Source: Hymenochaete sp. R1
Lineage: Eukaryota > Basidiomycota > Agaricomycetes > Hymenochaetales > Hymenochaetaceae
Direction of reading: 5' to 3'
DNA: 64,000 nt
Assembly: GCA_019400425.1 (NCBI GenBank)
Contig: JAFREE010000071.1
Coordinates: 58,050-122,049, forward strand
Part shown: positions 35,943-48,700 of the stretch, one piece after another
How the letters are laid out: the number at the start of each line of letters is the position of its first letter
Position numbering within the stretch: position 1 is the first letter of the stretch
Notes under the pieces: model-generated
What the model saw: the letters and a program-made list of their open reading frames with translations, nothing else
Told to the model about the DNA's origin: nothing
Databases searched by the model: none
Position numbers and translations under genes: made by a program

Positions 35943-38900
35943 ATGCCCTTCCCTCTCGCTCCTCACCATGTACAGCTTATAGCGGCTTGCTATCCACCTC
36001 CAGCAGCCCTTATCACTTCCGGCCCCGACTACAAACCTCAGTCTCAGGAGTTGTCACGGCTCACGTACTATGCGTCAAATCGCCCTGGTAAACTTGCAAA
36101 ACTAGCTACGGAACTAGAAAAGAGAGTTCTCAACGATGTTCGGAAGGCCACTGCGGGCAATACTCGATCCCGCGCGTGCGCACCTTTTTCTCGACTTGAT
36201 ATTGCTGGAAATACTCACGACAATTCATAGGTCTTTAATCATCACTTTGAATATATTCAAGGCGTTGATTGACGAATGTCGGCGTGACTTATCCCTACTA
36301 TCTCCTCCACTTATGTCGGCCCTGGATTCAGCGTTGGGATCCCTGCTCGACGATTTGGAGGTCTCCGCTAAAATTGCCAGTGTGGTAGGTTTGTAGCTGC
36401 ACACGCCTCATACCCACCTGTCCTTATTGTCTCCGTTTTTTCTTCTTGAATTAGTTCACTGCTTGGGCAACGTATACCAACGGAAATTTGCTGGGCGTTG
36501 ATCAGAATCTTACTCGGGACTACGTTTCAACTCTTCGTCGGTTCTCTTTTTTATGCAAGTGTGAAATGCGGAACAATGATTCCGAAACTTGGAATAGGTA
36601 CCGTCTTACTTTCCGTCGAAAACTCCGCTAATAGTTCATGTTAAAAATTCAGGAAGCGTCTCATAGGTCTCAGTGCGCTGGCAGGCGCAGTGGCGTCGGA
36701 AGCCTTGTATAGTTCATCATCCCAATTCAAAGCTCAGATCTCAGCTATAGTCCCGGCACTTCTCTTCAACTTACTCCACACGGATACCTCTGTCCTTGAC
36801 CAAGAGTTCGTTGAATATTTTCATAATGCACCAAGATAATATTAATCTCTCTCACAAGATCCGATAACAACAACAAGGATAATCTACCTTTAACGCATTT
36901 CTTGTCCGATTTCCGGTCACGTCCATTGTTAGAGCGAAGAGCTGCCTCTATCCATGTCCATATTGATGGCGAAGAAGGCCCAACGGAAGCGGATGTTGTT
37001 CACGTTGCGCTCAAGGCGTTAGCTTGCCTCCTTTCACAATCAACGGGATCCCAGGTTGGCTTAAGTATCCAAGCGATGCTCGATAGCCTTGGTATTACCG
37101 ATGGCTGGAGAAACATAGAGCTTTGCTGTTGGATATGTCGGAAAGCGATCGAATGGTCCCAGTACCAGTATCGATTTGTTGTTCCGATGCGTCTAGTGGA
37201 ACGACTCCTCGAAGCACAAGAAGATCTGGTCGCGACAGACCTCCATAAATCCCTCGCAGCGATGATACGGACAGCGTTCACAGTTCCGGTACCTCTCGTG
37301 AATCTTTCGACGTCAGATATCTGCTCTAGCCTCACGTCTTTCATTCTCAGAAGAGTCATGATTGACCCGGAAGACGTACTCCTTCCCGACATCGTTGCTT
37401 GTGTTGGAGCTTTGGGGAAGCATATATACTATGCAGATCAGATTCATGATCTTGCCTGTGAGATCATCTCCAGACTGTCGAGCATAGAGAGCAACGGGGT
37501 TGGTGGATCGGGTCGAGGATATGGCCGTCACGACAAGAAGCGAGCAGTAGCATTAAGATGTCTTATTGCTTGTCTAGGGCAACTTATTGACACAGGTTCA
37601 AAACCTTTTCAGCCAACCCACTCTATGAAGGTTACGAATACCAAGGAACGCACGTCGACGAGCACAGATGAACGCGCGAGGGATTCGACTGCCACAACAA
37701 CTCTTCCAACACCAGTAGTAAGGATTCAACGCTCTAAAGTCTCTCCTGATGTTTGGCAGGAAACCCTCAGCCTCCTTTGTGATGGGAACTTTGACGTCCG
37801 TTCAGATTACGCACAAGTTTTAGTGTTGTACCTAAGGACCGAGATTCATCAAGAAGTGGTTGCCCATTTTGCGCCTAACGACGCGGAGGCCTCAGAGAAA
37901 GGGGATAGCATGGAACATTCCTATCGATCACGACCCTCCGGGATGCCTGACATAATTCTGAACCGATTCCTGAATGCGCTACATGCGACAATCTTCGTAC
38001 TTGCGACAGCCTCTCGGCTCGGCTTGCCTCCCTCTTCTCCTTCTACGCCTCTCGAGTCTTCGGAGGCAGAGGCGGAGACCGATCAAGCTAATGAACAGAT
38101 TGTATTGAACATCACGCCATCAACTCCATTACCCGGCCAATCTTTCACCTCCGTGCAGGACGCTCAGGAACAGGAGCCCGAGGCTTGGAAAGATTGGCAA
38201 TCGTCTCGTCGGAAATCAATTGGTGCTGCTGTTATACCAAAGAAAGCTTGCAGAGTCCGAAGGATACTCGAGTCATCCAGCCAACGCAACTTAGAATCCG
38301 ACGGAGACGGTGCTGCATGTTTGACAGACTATTCACACATTCTGCATGTGCTTGAAGTAGCACTTGAGCAGTCTGGATCACGTTCGATCATTCATGGCGT
38401 ACCTATGATCATGGCTTTATGGTCTTGGTGCTCAACAGATTGCCCCTCAAACTATCGGCGAACTGCAATAGAACAAGTTGTGATTCGTCAATGGAAGCTC
38501 ATTTCTCGTATATGGGAGTTATCTGAAATAGAGACTCTGGTCACCGATGTGAGATAACCTGACCATACCCTCCTTCCTGAATGCTGACGAACGGGCAGAG
38601 TGCCATTGATTCTGCTTTCCCATACCCTCCACCTTTGCAAGCCTTCCCTTCATCATGCTCGGCTCAGCCCTTGTCAGATCTCGCCACCGAGACCGAAATG
38701 AGTATTGAGTTCGCTCCTATCATTTCGGTTCTCGTACATGACAGACGAATTCAGAAAACGACGGGAATGGACGAGAATGAATTACAGCAGAAATTGAGTG
38801 AACCCTGGTCTGCTGAAAAGGCTCTTCATGAAGGTGACAGTGTCGATCTGTATGATTTAATACTCCAACTCATTAATTCTTTCAGCCGTGGAAGACCCGG

Positions 38901-39445
38901 AAAACGGTCCCTCCTGGCGACCTGAACATGTTAGCCCCAGGCTTAAGATTTCGCCAGGACTTATGCACATTTCCAACCTTTCTCTTCAAAGTCTCAACCG
39001 GTCAAACCGTGGTGTTGGCGTTAATGATCTTCGTGAAGCACTCGAGGGACGTCACGGCATGTCAAGCGTTGCTCTTACGCAGGACAAAGCTCCCTCTGTC
39101 GCAAGTATAGGCTTCTCCAATTCGGGCGCGTCGGCTGAGAGTGCCATGTCTCCAAGTGTGTACAGCATTGCACGACCCAAGGCCCGCACTTTCAGTAGTG
39201 AAGGACCAAAAGACGTAAAGAACGTATTAGATAAACTTGGGATTGGTTCACCGCGGAGCTCAAAGAGCCCGCAGCGGTCTCCGTTATCACTTCCTCAAAG
39301 CTCCAGTACACAAAAGTGCGTGATCCAGTATCGGCTGCATTCATATTTCACCTTTCTAATTTTTTCTTCGCTTAAGTTCATTACTCATACCGCCATACAA
39401 AAGTTAATTTCGAGGACTTGTTCACATGCATCAAACATCGGATAG
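35943..39445 (+). CDS. efr3: Efr3-like plasma membrane PI4-kinase anchor
   Basis: Starts at 35943: MPFPLAPHHVQLIAACYPPP, then SQELSRLTYYASNRPGKLAK, the conserved Efr3 N-terminus. After an intron comes SLIITLNIFKALIDECRRDL, SLLSPPLMSALDSALGSLLD, FTAWATYTNGNLLGVDQNLT, KRLIGLSALAGAVASEALYS and a long helical-repeat exon (36.9-38.56 kb) with KVSPDVWQETLSLLCDGNFD, then RSDYAQVLVLYLRTEIHQEV. The last part is Ser/Pro-rich, with SRPKARTFSSE-like and VKNVLDKLGIGSPRSSKSPQ segments. The 3' end is uncertain: the frame stays open to TAG at 39443, but a GTGCGT donor near 39315 could splice to an earlier stop. Efr3 tethers Stt4 (PI4KA) with Ypp1 at the plasma membrane for PI4P synthesis. Confidence 0.9.
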
Positions 39446-39591
39446 GAATTTTCTTTTTGCACTGGAGTCAACATTTGTATAACTTATACACATCGAAGTT
39501 CCCAGTAATGGACTACACACAACTAAAGCACCTCTTTTCTAATGGCACGTACTGATATTTCATAATAAGTGATCAACTACAATTGATATGG

Positions 39592-41820
39592 TCATGTTCG
39601 CGCGTGCCGCGTTGTGCTTGATATCCTTTTCCGTGATTCTTCCTCTCTTTCTCGCCAATAAGATAATTCAGCCTGTATTTTGGGATGGGCGACTGAGTGC
39701 TGATGTTTCTGCAAAGGACGTTCAACACAAAATTTGCTATTGATCTTTTTAAGTGAACGTACGCTCATAGCCTGGAGCAATGTCTCGAACAAGGTAGATT
39801 GTAAAGTAGCACTCTTTATCGGATCAGGGATTCGCTTGGATTGATTCACAATCAATGTTGTCAATTCCTGACGAAGGCGGCCGAGACTACAGAACAATCA
39901 GTTATTGATTCATAAAATTTGTTCATCAACGCACTTTTGAAAAATCATCGTTTCTTCCTCGGTGTCTGTCAACAAGACAAAGGCTGAAAACATCGCGATA
40001 TATCGTTGTGTAACCTAGCTTTCTTTTAATGGGAACTCGAGTGTGTATGGCAAAATTGGGAACGCACAAGTCGAACGGTGTCGTCAGTCGGCGGCGTCAC
40101 TCTCCTGAAATACCCCCCACTCTCCGTATCCGTCAATTTATTCAAACTAGAAACATGGTCCGACATTTGTTTCTGAAATACAGGCCAAAACTTCAGTCGT
40201 AGACCAAACAGCCAGTTCTCAAGCGGGCCGCAGCCCCTTGTCTGTACTTCCGCGAGGGTATTTTCCATCATGCGTATCATGGAGAGAAGGGGTATCGTCG
40301 GAGGCGCAGGCTCAAGTACTGATAAGGCAAATGTCTGACAATACGTCAGTGTTGGATCCATGATTTGCTTCCAGATGTTAGCAAGGTCGGCTTGCTCTTC
40401 TTTGGACATAGGCTTCGGGCCTAATCCATCGGTTGATAGCCCGTTGGAGACTGTCCTTGTTATACTTTGACCTGCAACTTCGGGTAGAAAGTCCGTTCCG
40501 ACGCTCGTTCGACGAAGTCCCTCAAGGGTATGACCGGGGTCATGGGAAGACTGCGAATCGGGCTTGGGTATAGGCGGAGTAGGCTGAGCAAAAAAGGTGG
40601 AAATAAATGCGTATTCAGCCGTAGCGTTGTCCATGAGGACAAGAAGCATCGACCGGAACAAGGCCTCGAGCGGCTCTTTCTGAAAAGGTATTGTGAGGTC
40701 AATCCACGGTAGAATTACGGCCACTGACATAAGTTTTGCTTTCGGCAATATGAGCTTGAACGACCGGTGGACCGTCTATCCTTGCGTTTGCCAGTCGACC
40801 GATATCCAGTTCAAAATCAGTCGCTGTTGTGTCCGGGCCGGCAATATTTGAAAGTTTCTCAGAAGTTCGGGCCTATCGAATCAAAAGGTCACTACTAGTG
40901 GCTTAATCCAAGAATGAAATGATGACTTGCTTTAATCCAGCTAAGACTCCGGATGTATCGTCTAAACCCCGTCTCAAAGTATACGCGCGAAGCCAAAATA
41001 TATACACTCCTCAATTCCTTCGCCACGTCCGGCGCCTGAGTTTGGAGGAAGTCGTACAATGGCTTGTACTTGATCAAGCCTGACGTCTGCAAGACTTGCA
41101 TGTTTGTCGTCATGCTATTTCGGATGGGCTGTAGGAGCGCAAGGAAGAAGGCCCGCAGTTTTGTTGCAGCCTGTAAACGAGAATATGGAAAGGTCAATTG
41201 ACAACCAAACGTGGCACCAGTACTTCGAAAACGCACCACAAGCCGGAGAGCTTCAGTGACCTCAGACAAATCACGAGCAGCCTTAACACGTTTCCTTGAA
41301 TTGATCGTGACTAGGCGGTCCTCAAATTCGGGAATAACAAGTGTCCAATTCTCATCCACATCTGTGTCGAGAATGGTCGTGACGAGCGAAGGCGTGATGC
41401 ACAAGTCCGCCAGCAGGTTTGACAAAGGTTTCTCAATTTTCTGGAAAGCAATATAACATTAAATACAGACGAATAAGGTATCTCAAAGAGCTTACCCGTC
41501 TGGATCTCAGCTTGCCCTCGATGTCTTTGCTTCTATCCTGAAGTGTGGAGATCTGACTGGACACGGCTGTGAGGTCGGATTGGAACGTGGACAGGAAACC
41601 CTCTAAAGAATTCAACAGATTTACGCTCTCCTGTACGAGTGTTTAACTATCCGAAAGATACCCAGCATAGACGGTACATACTTCCACCTGGTCGTGAAGA
41701 TCAACATATTGTTTCGCGCGTTTCGTATCTGTAGAATGGTGTCATGGCACCTTCTTTTCGCAGAGTCAGATTCAACTCACAGAAGAAGGCATCATTCGAC
41801 GTCTCTGCGCTTTCAGACAT
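39592..41820 (-). CDS. vps52: GARP complex subunit Vps52
   Basis: Begins MSESAETSNDAFF at 41820, then KQYVDLHDQVEESVNLLNSL, then EGFLSTFQSDLTAVSSQIST and LQDRSKDIEGKLRSR, an N-terminal coiled coil. Next exons: KIEKPLSNLLADLCITPSLV, KLRAFFLALLQPIRNSMTTN, LIKYKPLYDFLQTQAPDVAK, LRSVYILASRVYFETGFRRY. After an intron ending CTTTCAG near 40682 comes KEPLEALFRSMLLVLMDNAT. The C-terminus includes FLLTDTEEETMIF-type sequence and HPKIQAELSYWREREEESRK, with the stop at 39592. At least nine exons. Vps52 binds Vps51, Vps53 and Vps54 in the GARP tether that receives endosome-derived vesicles at the trans-Golgi. It converges with efr3 over 146 bp. Confidence 0.92.
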
Positions 41821-42238
41821 CTTGCCTGCTGAGGTTATGGAGCGCAGGATTGCGTTGATTTGAAGCTCATCGAAAACGAGCCGACATATGTTCTATTCCT
41901 GAGTGCGAGACTCGCATGCCGCAACGCAAGCGATACGAAGTCTAATTTTGGCTCGTAGATCCCTTACATAAACTTAGTAGTTACTTACGCTCGAGAATAA
42001 CTAGATTATAGATAAGTGCATTAATATTGTGAGTAAGTACTCTCCTTCACCCTTCTCTACTCGTCCGAGTCTGTGTAACCAAAAATACCATAAATGCCCA
42101 TGCAATGAATAAAAACATGCTTCCCGGAAGGTCGGGGATTAACATATAGCTAATATATATGGATGATGAAATTAATGCAGATGGAACATTATAACTGATA
42201 ATGTCAAGGTTGGCTAAAAAGGTATCTGTTGCTGACGT
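41821..42238. other. Intergenic between UIM-protein 3' end and vps52 start
   Basis: 418 bp with the vps52 promoter and the 3' UTR of the UIM-protein gene; AT-rich around 42120-42190 with ATATATGG near 42156. No reading frame of note. Confidence 0.4.
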
Positions 42239-45077
42239 TTACCGGTACTCATCAACACGGAAAGGCGTAATGAACTCGAAAACGTCGCTGTTTCCTCCCC
42301 TTTGATTATGTGAATTTTTGTCCCGCCCAAGTGCTCGTCTGAAAAACTTGCCAACACCTCGCCTATCAGGTCCATGTAACTCTTCTCCGAGCCCCTCGCC
42401 AATGCTTGGGGATGCAGGATAGATGGTATCGACCATCTTCGCCAGTTTCCGTAGACCGCTGGTAGAGTCGTTTACGGCTCTTCGAGATGATTCGAGGACC
42501 GCATGGAGGTACATGGCATAGTCTGGAAGTGAGACGGGAAGCGTCGGAAAAGGTGTTGTAACGGCTGCCGGCACCGTGAAGCACTTGGATAATGAAGATT
42601 CTCCCGCACCCGCTCGCAGGAGAGCAGGAAGAGGAGACGTGGTATAAGAATAGGGGAAGACATTGACGTCTCCGTTGGTATACTTGAAAATGTTTGGGGT
42701 CTGTGGGGGAATGGGCGTATCAATCGTCAGGTAGACTATCACTCGCCATTCAGGTGAGTTGTGATGAAGCTAGAGTTCCGTGAGTATTTAGACGGACCCG
42801 CAACTATTATATGGTTCCTACCTTCATGAATTGAATCACTGTTCTCAGCTTCATCTCAGATTTGTGAGTGGCCAGCGCTTCTACAGTCGGTTCGATCCGA
42901 CTGCTATCGAGGCGAGTAAGGAGTTTCAGCAATTGTTTCCACGACGGGGCCTGGATATGCAATGGCGGACATCTACCAAAGGGTAGTTGTATTACGTTGG
43001 GAACAGCGCCTTGCATAGGCGTATGGACGTTCGTCATGGGTGGCGTGTTGAAACCGAAAGCTAGTGATTATAAGGTAAGATAGAGATGAGTATCGACAGA
43101 TTCAACATTGCAAATTCAGTAGCGTGAGACTCACAAACACCCCATAACAGTTCATCGTCTACCATTGGGCTTCTGTCATTTTCCCCGCCCGCAACCAACC
43201 GTCCTTCATCCCGAGACGGGGATGTCGCAGAATCAGGAGTCAAAGGCGAAGCGCCATCCGCAGCACTTCCTTCACCCTCATCGGTCGAGCCGCTTCGCCC
43301 ACTTGGTGGTAGTCGATCGATCCCATTCAATGTGAGCTGAGGTCTTTGGCCCATCGGCGTCACCGGGCTCCCAGAGGTTACCGTAGGATCACTCGTTTGT
43401 GAGGCGGGAATCACGGAATTTGGGCGCATGTACGCAGGAGGGTCCGGTGCTTGATGAGCGCCGATGCCGCCATGATTCTGAATCCGATTCACCGTGGGGA
43501 TTGCGGCTTGCGCCGAAGTGCTCCTCTCTACCCTGTTCTCTCCTGGGCGCACCGGGTTCGCATTCGCGCCCTCAGCGCCACGGCTTTGGGCTCGAGGTCT
43601 GGTCGCCTTTGGCGGTACGCTCGGGGCATCCGAGCGTCCCATCGGAGACGCGGGATCTGAATAATGCGACAATTGAGAGGTAGTTGCCGGGCTACTTGGC
43701 AAGGACATTGGATGAAATGACGTCGGTCTGCCTGCCATCGCAGATGCCACAGATTCCTCATACAATGGTAATCTGGGCAATGGGTTTGCGGATGGGCCAG
43801 CAATGGTAACAGATGCAGGTGCACCAATGGTGGTCATTGCTTGTGGTTCTGATAGATCTGAGGACATAAATCTAGCTTCCTCGCGTAAGAGCGCGCGGGC
43901 GAATTCCTCGTCGTCAGCTAGCTGTTTACGTCGTCGTGCTTCCTCTTCGTCGAGCAATAAATCAGCCTCGTTTTCAGAGCGTTTCCCGGCACTCGAATGA
44001 TTCGGTGTTATCCGACTCGGCGCGAAGCTGGAATTAGAATCTACTGATGGTGAAGGCGATTCTATGGGATTCGGAGGAAGATTCGACGAGGGTAGAAGGG
44101 AACTTGAGCTGGCACTTGCATTTAGCAACGGAGAGGGTGAGTCGATCGAACCAGAAGGAGTTGGCTCTGGAGATACGGCTGCCAGCGACTCAGCAATAAC
44201 GCGTGCGAGGACATCTTCTTCCTGCTCTTTATCACGAGGAGAGGGAGATGAATTCTGTAAAGAAATTGCTAGAGCGCGAGCCAATTCTTCATCCTCTCCT
44301 GGACGAGAATCTATAGGGCTACCAGATATTCCTAAGGAGTGTGACTTTCGAGGTACTTTAGGAGACACACTGCCGCGACCTTCGTTAGGGAATGAAGGGG
44401 GTTTGGGAGGTAAAGCGGGCCTGGGAAGGTTTGGAGAAGAAGACCGCCTGTGAGAATAGGATAGCTGCTCTTCAGGATGTTGTAAAGAGGTCGATGGAAG
44501 CCCTGGTCCTGAGCCATGTTGAAAGAGCAATGAGCTCTCGAGGTTGTCTTTTGCTTCACGTCTCGCGCGCAAACCCCCACCGGGCATCAGAATCGAAGGC
44601 AACGAAGGCGATACTCCAATGAAACTAGTAGACGGTCGCATAGGTGGCGACAGTCCCGTTGAGTGAGAATGCTGAGCTAGATGAGGAGGGTAGAAGGCTG
44701 TGGGCATCACTCTCGGTGAAGGCATGGGTGAAGGTTGCAATACTTCATGCCCGCTATGCCCGCTGCCAGTCGCTGCATTGACGTGCATGTTGTAGAGTGG
44801 GTTTGGAGCAGCGACATCCGACTTGTATGACCTCCCTGGATAGGATTCGAATGCTGGTGAAAAGTATGGAAAAAAAGCTATGTTAGCAAGGATGAGCAAA
44901 AGAGAGAAAGACGTCACAGCAAGGTCGTTATCGACTACGACCTCGAAGCGCCAAGTCGAGGCCCGGCTCGATGTAAGCGCTCCAAGCGATACCAGACACT
45001 TATCGCACCGATATCTTCGAAGCCACCCAAAGCAAGTGAACGAAGCTGGAGGACTTACGAGGACGTGGAGGGTTCAT
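42239..45077 (-). CDS. Pro/Ser-rich protein with ubiquitin-interacting motifs
   Basis: Start at 45077 gives MNPPRP, and a roughly 215-bp intron leads to PFESYPGRSYKSDVAAPNPL. The central 450 residues are Pro/Ser-rich and presumably disordered. Within them are two clear ubiquitin-interacting motifs, DEELARALAISLQNS and EEDVLARVIAESLAAV, and a third degenerate one, DDEEFARALLREEARF, lacking the key Ser. After WGV, two 3' exons encode a compact, less biased domain: SWKQLLKLLTRLDSSRIEPT, then HNSPEWRVIVYLTIDTPIPP, then LPDYAMYLHAVLESSRRAVN, ending FEFITPFRVDEYR before the stop at 42239. I recognise no characterised homologue. A role in reading ubiquitinated membrane or trafficking cargo is a guess from the UIMs alone. 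Confidence 0.75.
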
Positions 45078-45729
45078 TGTTTGACAAGACGAAGTTGCAG
45101 ACGAAGATGGGAGTGTGAGCATGAGTGAGCTCGGAAGGGCATGGGCGGGGATTGATATTTAGACGCGCGCGGTGGGTAGGACTAGTACTGTGTACCTATC
45201 TTTGACCTTCTCGTATCTCTGTCACAGCCACATATTGTCTGTCGGTGTCGGTTCGCCCACACGCATTGCGATCGCTTAATGAAAAAAGGTCAAAGATCAT
45301 CGAGTATTTAACGTGAATCAAAGCATTATTCTACTATACATGATGTTCACAAAAGTATAGGAATGCCAAAGGATCGTGGATGAGGGGCGTAGCGTGAATC
45401 AAAGCTCAAAAAATGGGATGGGAATTGGGTGAAATGGGCTATCGTAACGTGACAGATTAAAAAGGGTGGATCCGAAACGAACGAAGGAACGTTGAGAGTC
45501 ATGGACATGTGTCTTTTCTGGTGAATGAAAAGAGAAAATACGTACCAGAACGAAACAAAAGAAAAGATGCTTGCGGGTACAGGAAGAGGGGTGCATTGCG
45601 ATCAAAGGAAGAAAGAAACGAAAAGAAATGATTGTTGTAGCATAACTTGAAGTTGCATGAAGGAGAAATTTGTTAAGTGGAAGAAGGTTAAATCAAATAC
45701 TACGGCCGTAAAGCATTTGAGACTATTAA
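45078..45729. other. Intergenic between rim15 3' end and UIM-protein gene
   Basis: 652 bp containing the upstream region of the UIM-protein gene (near 45078) and the rim15 3' UTR; purine-rich at 45590-45680. No gene seen. Confidence 0.4.
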
Positions 45730-48700
45730 CTACCGCGTGATTACGCGTGTCGAAGGAGCGCCGCCTTCTTGTAATGTGGCGGTCTTGAAGCCAAGTTGTC
45801 TCATCACTGCAAGTAGATCCGCCTTCTGGACGGGCTTCGACAGCGTTGCTGCGAATAGTGTACTGGCGAATCCCTCCGACCCGCTGTAGGCACTCACAGA
45901 GATGATCGGAACGCTACTATTCTTGTTCGTGGTGCTTTTGATGAGACGAGCGGCACTTTCTCCATCAACTGTGCGGATCGTCTGAATACGGGTATATAAA
46001 TAGAAGAATGATCGCACTTACCAACAGGCATATGGAGGTCCATCAGAATGCAGTCAAACTCTGAAAGAGTACCAATCAGAAGAAGAACCTTAATACCGGC
46101 GATAAATGATGACTTACTGATGTCACCGTGGGCTACACTTATGGCTTCCGAACCATCAGCTACCACCACCACTCGACAGCCAAGACGAGTAAGCAATGTC
46201 TCAAGAATCTTTGCTGTGATCGGGTTGTCTTCAGCGAGCATACACGTGAGTGCCCGGTCACTTGGGTCGGTCATCGCAGGTCGGCGTAAATCCATGGACC
46301 CTGAAGTGGACGAGGGGGGCGTCGTCTCGATGAGACCATGCGAGTACGAAGCAGGCCAGTTATCGGAGAAAGAACCATCCTCGGTCGTCGAAACGGATGC
46401 GGTTCGCAACCGACTGGGCATGGAGTTGCGTCTAACACCATCAAAGTCAAAGTGATTCTGCTTGAATCGCTCAACTGCACCGAACTCAGAAGGTTTACGA
46501 GAATGATTATGTGCATGAACACTGCCAGGCGTCGAGGGCGCCGCCATGCTCGCGCGTGAAGGTGAGGACGCTACTGAGGATGCCGAAGTCGCTGGTGAAG
46601 GTGGGTTCGTTACGGAAGGCTTCCCTCCATCAATCTGCGTCACTACGCTAGGCGGCTTCCTGATACGTTGAGAAACACTGCGTCGATGAGGTTTCTGAAT
46701 TTGCGCAGGTTCACTCAAAGTATGGACCATCGGCACCATTTGATCCGTCTTGAGTTTTCGAATCACGTCATCGTTAGCTTGCTTCAGAACGGGCAAGTTC
46801 TTGAAACTGAAAGAACCGAAATCATCCGGAGGCGGGCTCGAAGTATCTCGGGCAGCGACAGGGATGGGGGCCACGGTAGAAGAGCTTGAAGCACCAAATG
46901 AATTTATTCCGGGGGTTGCAGCAGATTCGCCGACAGCAAGGGATTCTTCTTCATGGAAAAGTTGGGGTACAGCGCCACGAAGATCGAAGTAGTCTGTCGA
47001 TTCCGGGTCTGCGATGTTAGGAATGAAGGCAGCCTCGCTCGTAGTGACCTTGTCCCATTCGACGTCCGCGAGCCAAGGATGAGCCTTGACTTCTTCTGCG
47101 CCATTTACACCAAGTCGTTTCGAGGCATCAACGGTAAGTAAACGTTTCATGAAGTCCAAGGCTTCATGAGAGAAATCAATGTATTCCTCATGCCAGTCGA
47201 TCCGACCCGACAAAATGTTCTCAAATACCTTCTCGGGTGTTTCGGCGTGGAAAGGCGGAATACCATATAAGAACTCGTACGTGATGGCACCAAGGGCCCA
47301 CTATAAACAAATGTTAATTATGCAAAATAAATAAAGTTCGGGACCTTTCATACCCAATCAACGACGCCGTCGTCACCGCTAATTCCTAAAATGCTTTCGG
47401 GAGCCAGATAATCCGGAGTGCCCACGAACTTCTGGTCACCAGGTGGGGTACCGACTCCTGGAGAATAAGCGTAAGAACGAAGATCATTTGTGAGCTCAGT
47501 AGCAAATGATTGAACGGGGCTGTCGCGTTCATTCGTTTTGTTCGCGCGTCGTAGGAAAAAGCTCGAGAAGCCATCAGAGCCACTCGATTCACTAATATCA
47601 TCTGTGGGAGTACCGGTGGACAAATGAGGAGACGGTGCAAGGGATGGAGCTGCCCCAGAGCTTAACCGCTGTGAAAAGTACGAACCTCCTAAGAGATCGG
47701 CGGACAACTGTAGAGGCGAAGAAAGGTAGGCCGCGTCCATCGAGGGAGGCCGCGAACCAGGACTATGTCGGGTTCGAGCACGATTCCGCTCAGCATTGAG
47801 GTCTCGCGTCTGACGTCCCAAAAGACCAATGCGACTCAGACCGAAGTCGGTCAGCTTGAGATGACCATGCTGATCAATTAAGAGATTGTCCGGTTTCAAG
47901 TCCCTTACAGCAACATTAGGATTTGAATAAATGAAAGCGAATATCTACCACAGCTTACCTGTGAACAATCCCTCGCGCATGCAAGTACTCCAAACCGAGA
48001 ACCACCTCTGCCATATATTGTTTGGTCCACTCCTCTGGGAGTTCCCCTAGAGTTTTGATGAGCGCAGCGCAGTCACCACCATTCAAATACTCCATGACAA
48101 GATAAAGGTTCTCCTTGCTTTGAAACGTGAAGTACAACTTCGCGACAAAAGGGGACTCAGCTTGATTCATGAGAATCATACGCTCTGCCTTCACATTCGT
48201 GATCTGATTCTTTGCAATCATGTCGGCCTTCTTGAGGACTTTGATTGCATAATAATCGCCTGTCACGCGCTTCTTCGCTAGAAAGACGGAGCCAAATGCG
48301 CCCTTGGAAATAGGTTTGATGATCTCGAAGTCCTTTATGCTAGTGGGTGAGCTCCGGGAGGGTAGCAAAGAAGGTATACGAGGTGATAACGGGCCAGAAC
48401 CAGTGCCACCAGGACTGGTGATCTGGCTTGTATTTACCGTAGAATGCCTTCTGTTTCGCTTTTCGCCGCTGACGCTGTCTCGAGGGGCGATACTCGGTGA
48501 TATGGGAGGAGTCACTGTGACCTTTGGATCCAAAGCCTGTGACTTTCTGCGCTCCAAAGTTTGCGACTTCTTACGGGTGATGGTTGGGCTCTCTTCAAGG
48601 CTCAATGGGGGGTAAGAGTGGTCTGACTCAAATGATGCAACGATGGGCGCGGCGAGGGCAAGAGGCGAAGAGATTGATGCGGGAGTAGAAGAACGAGTGT

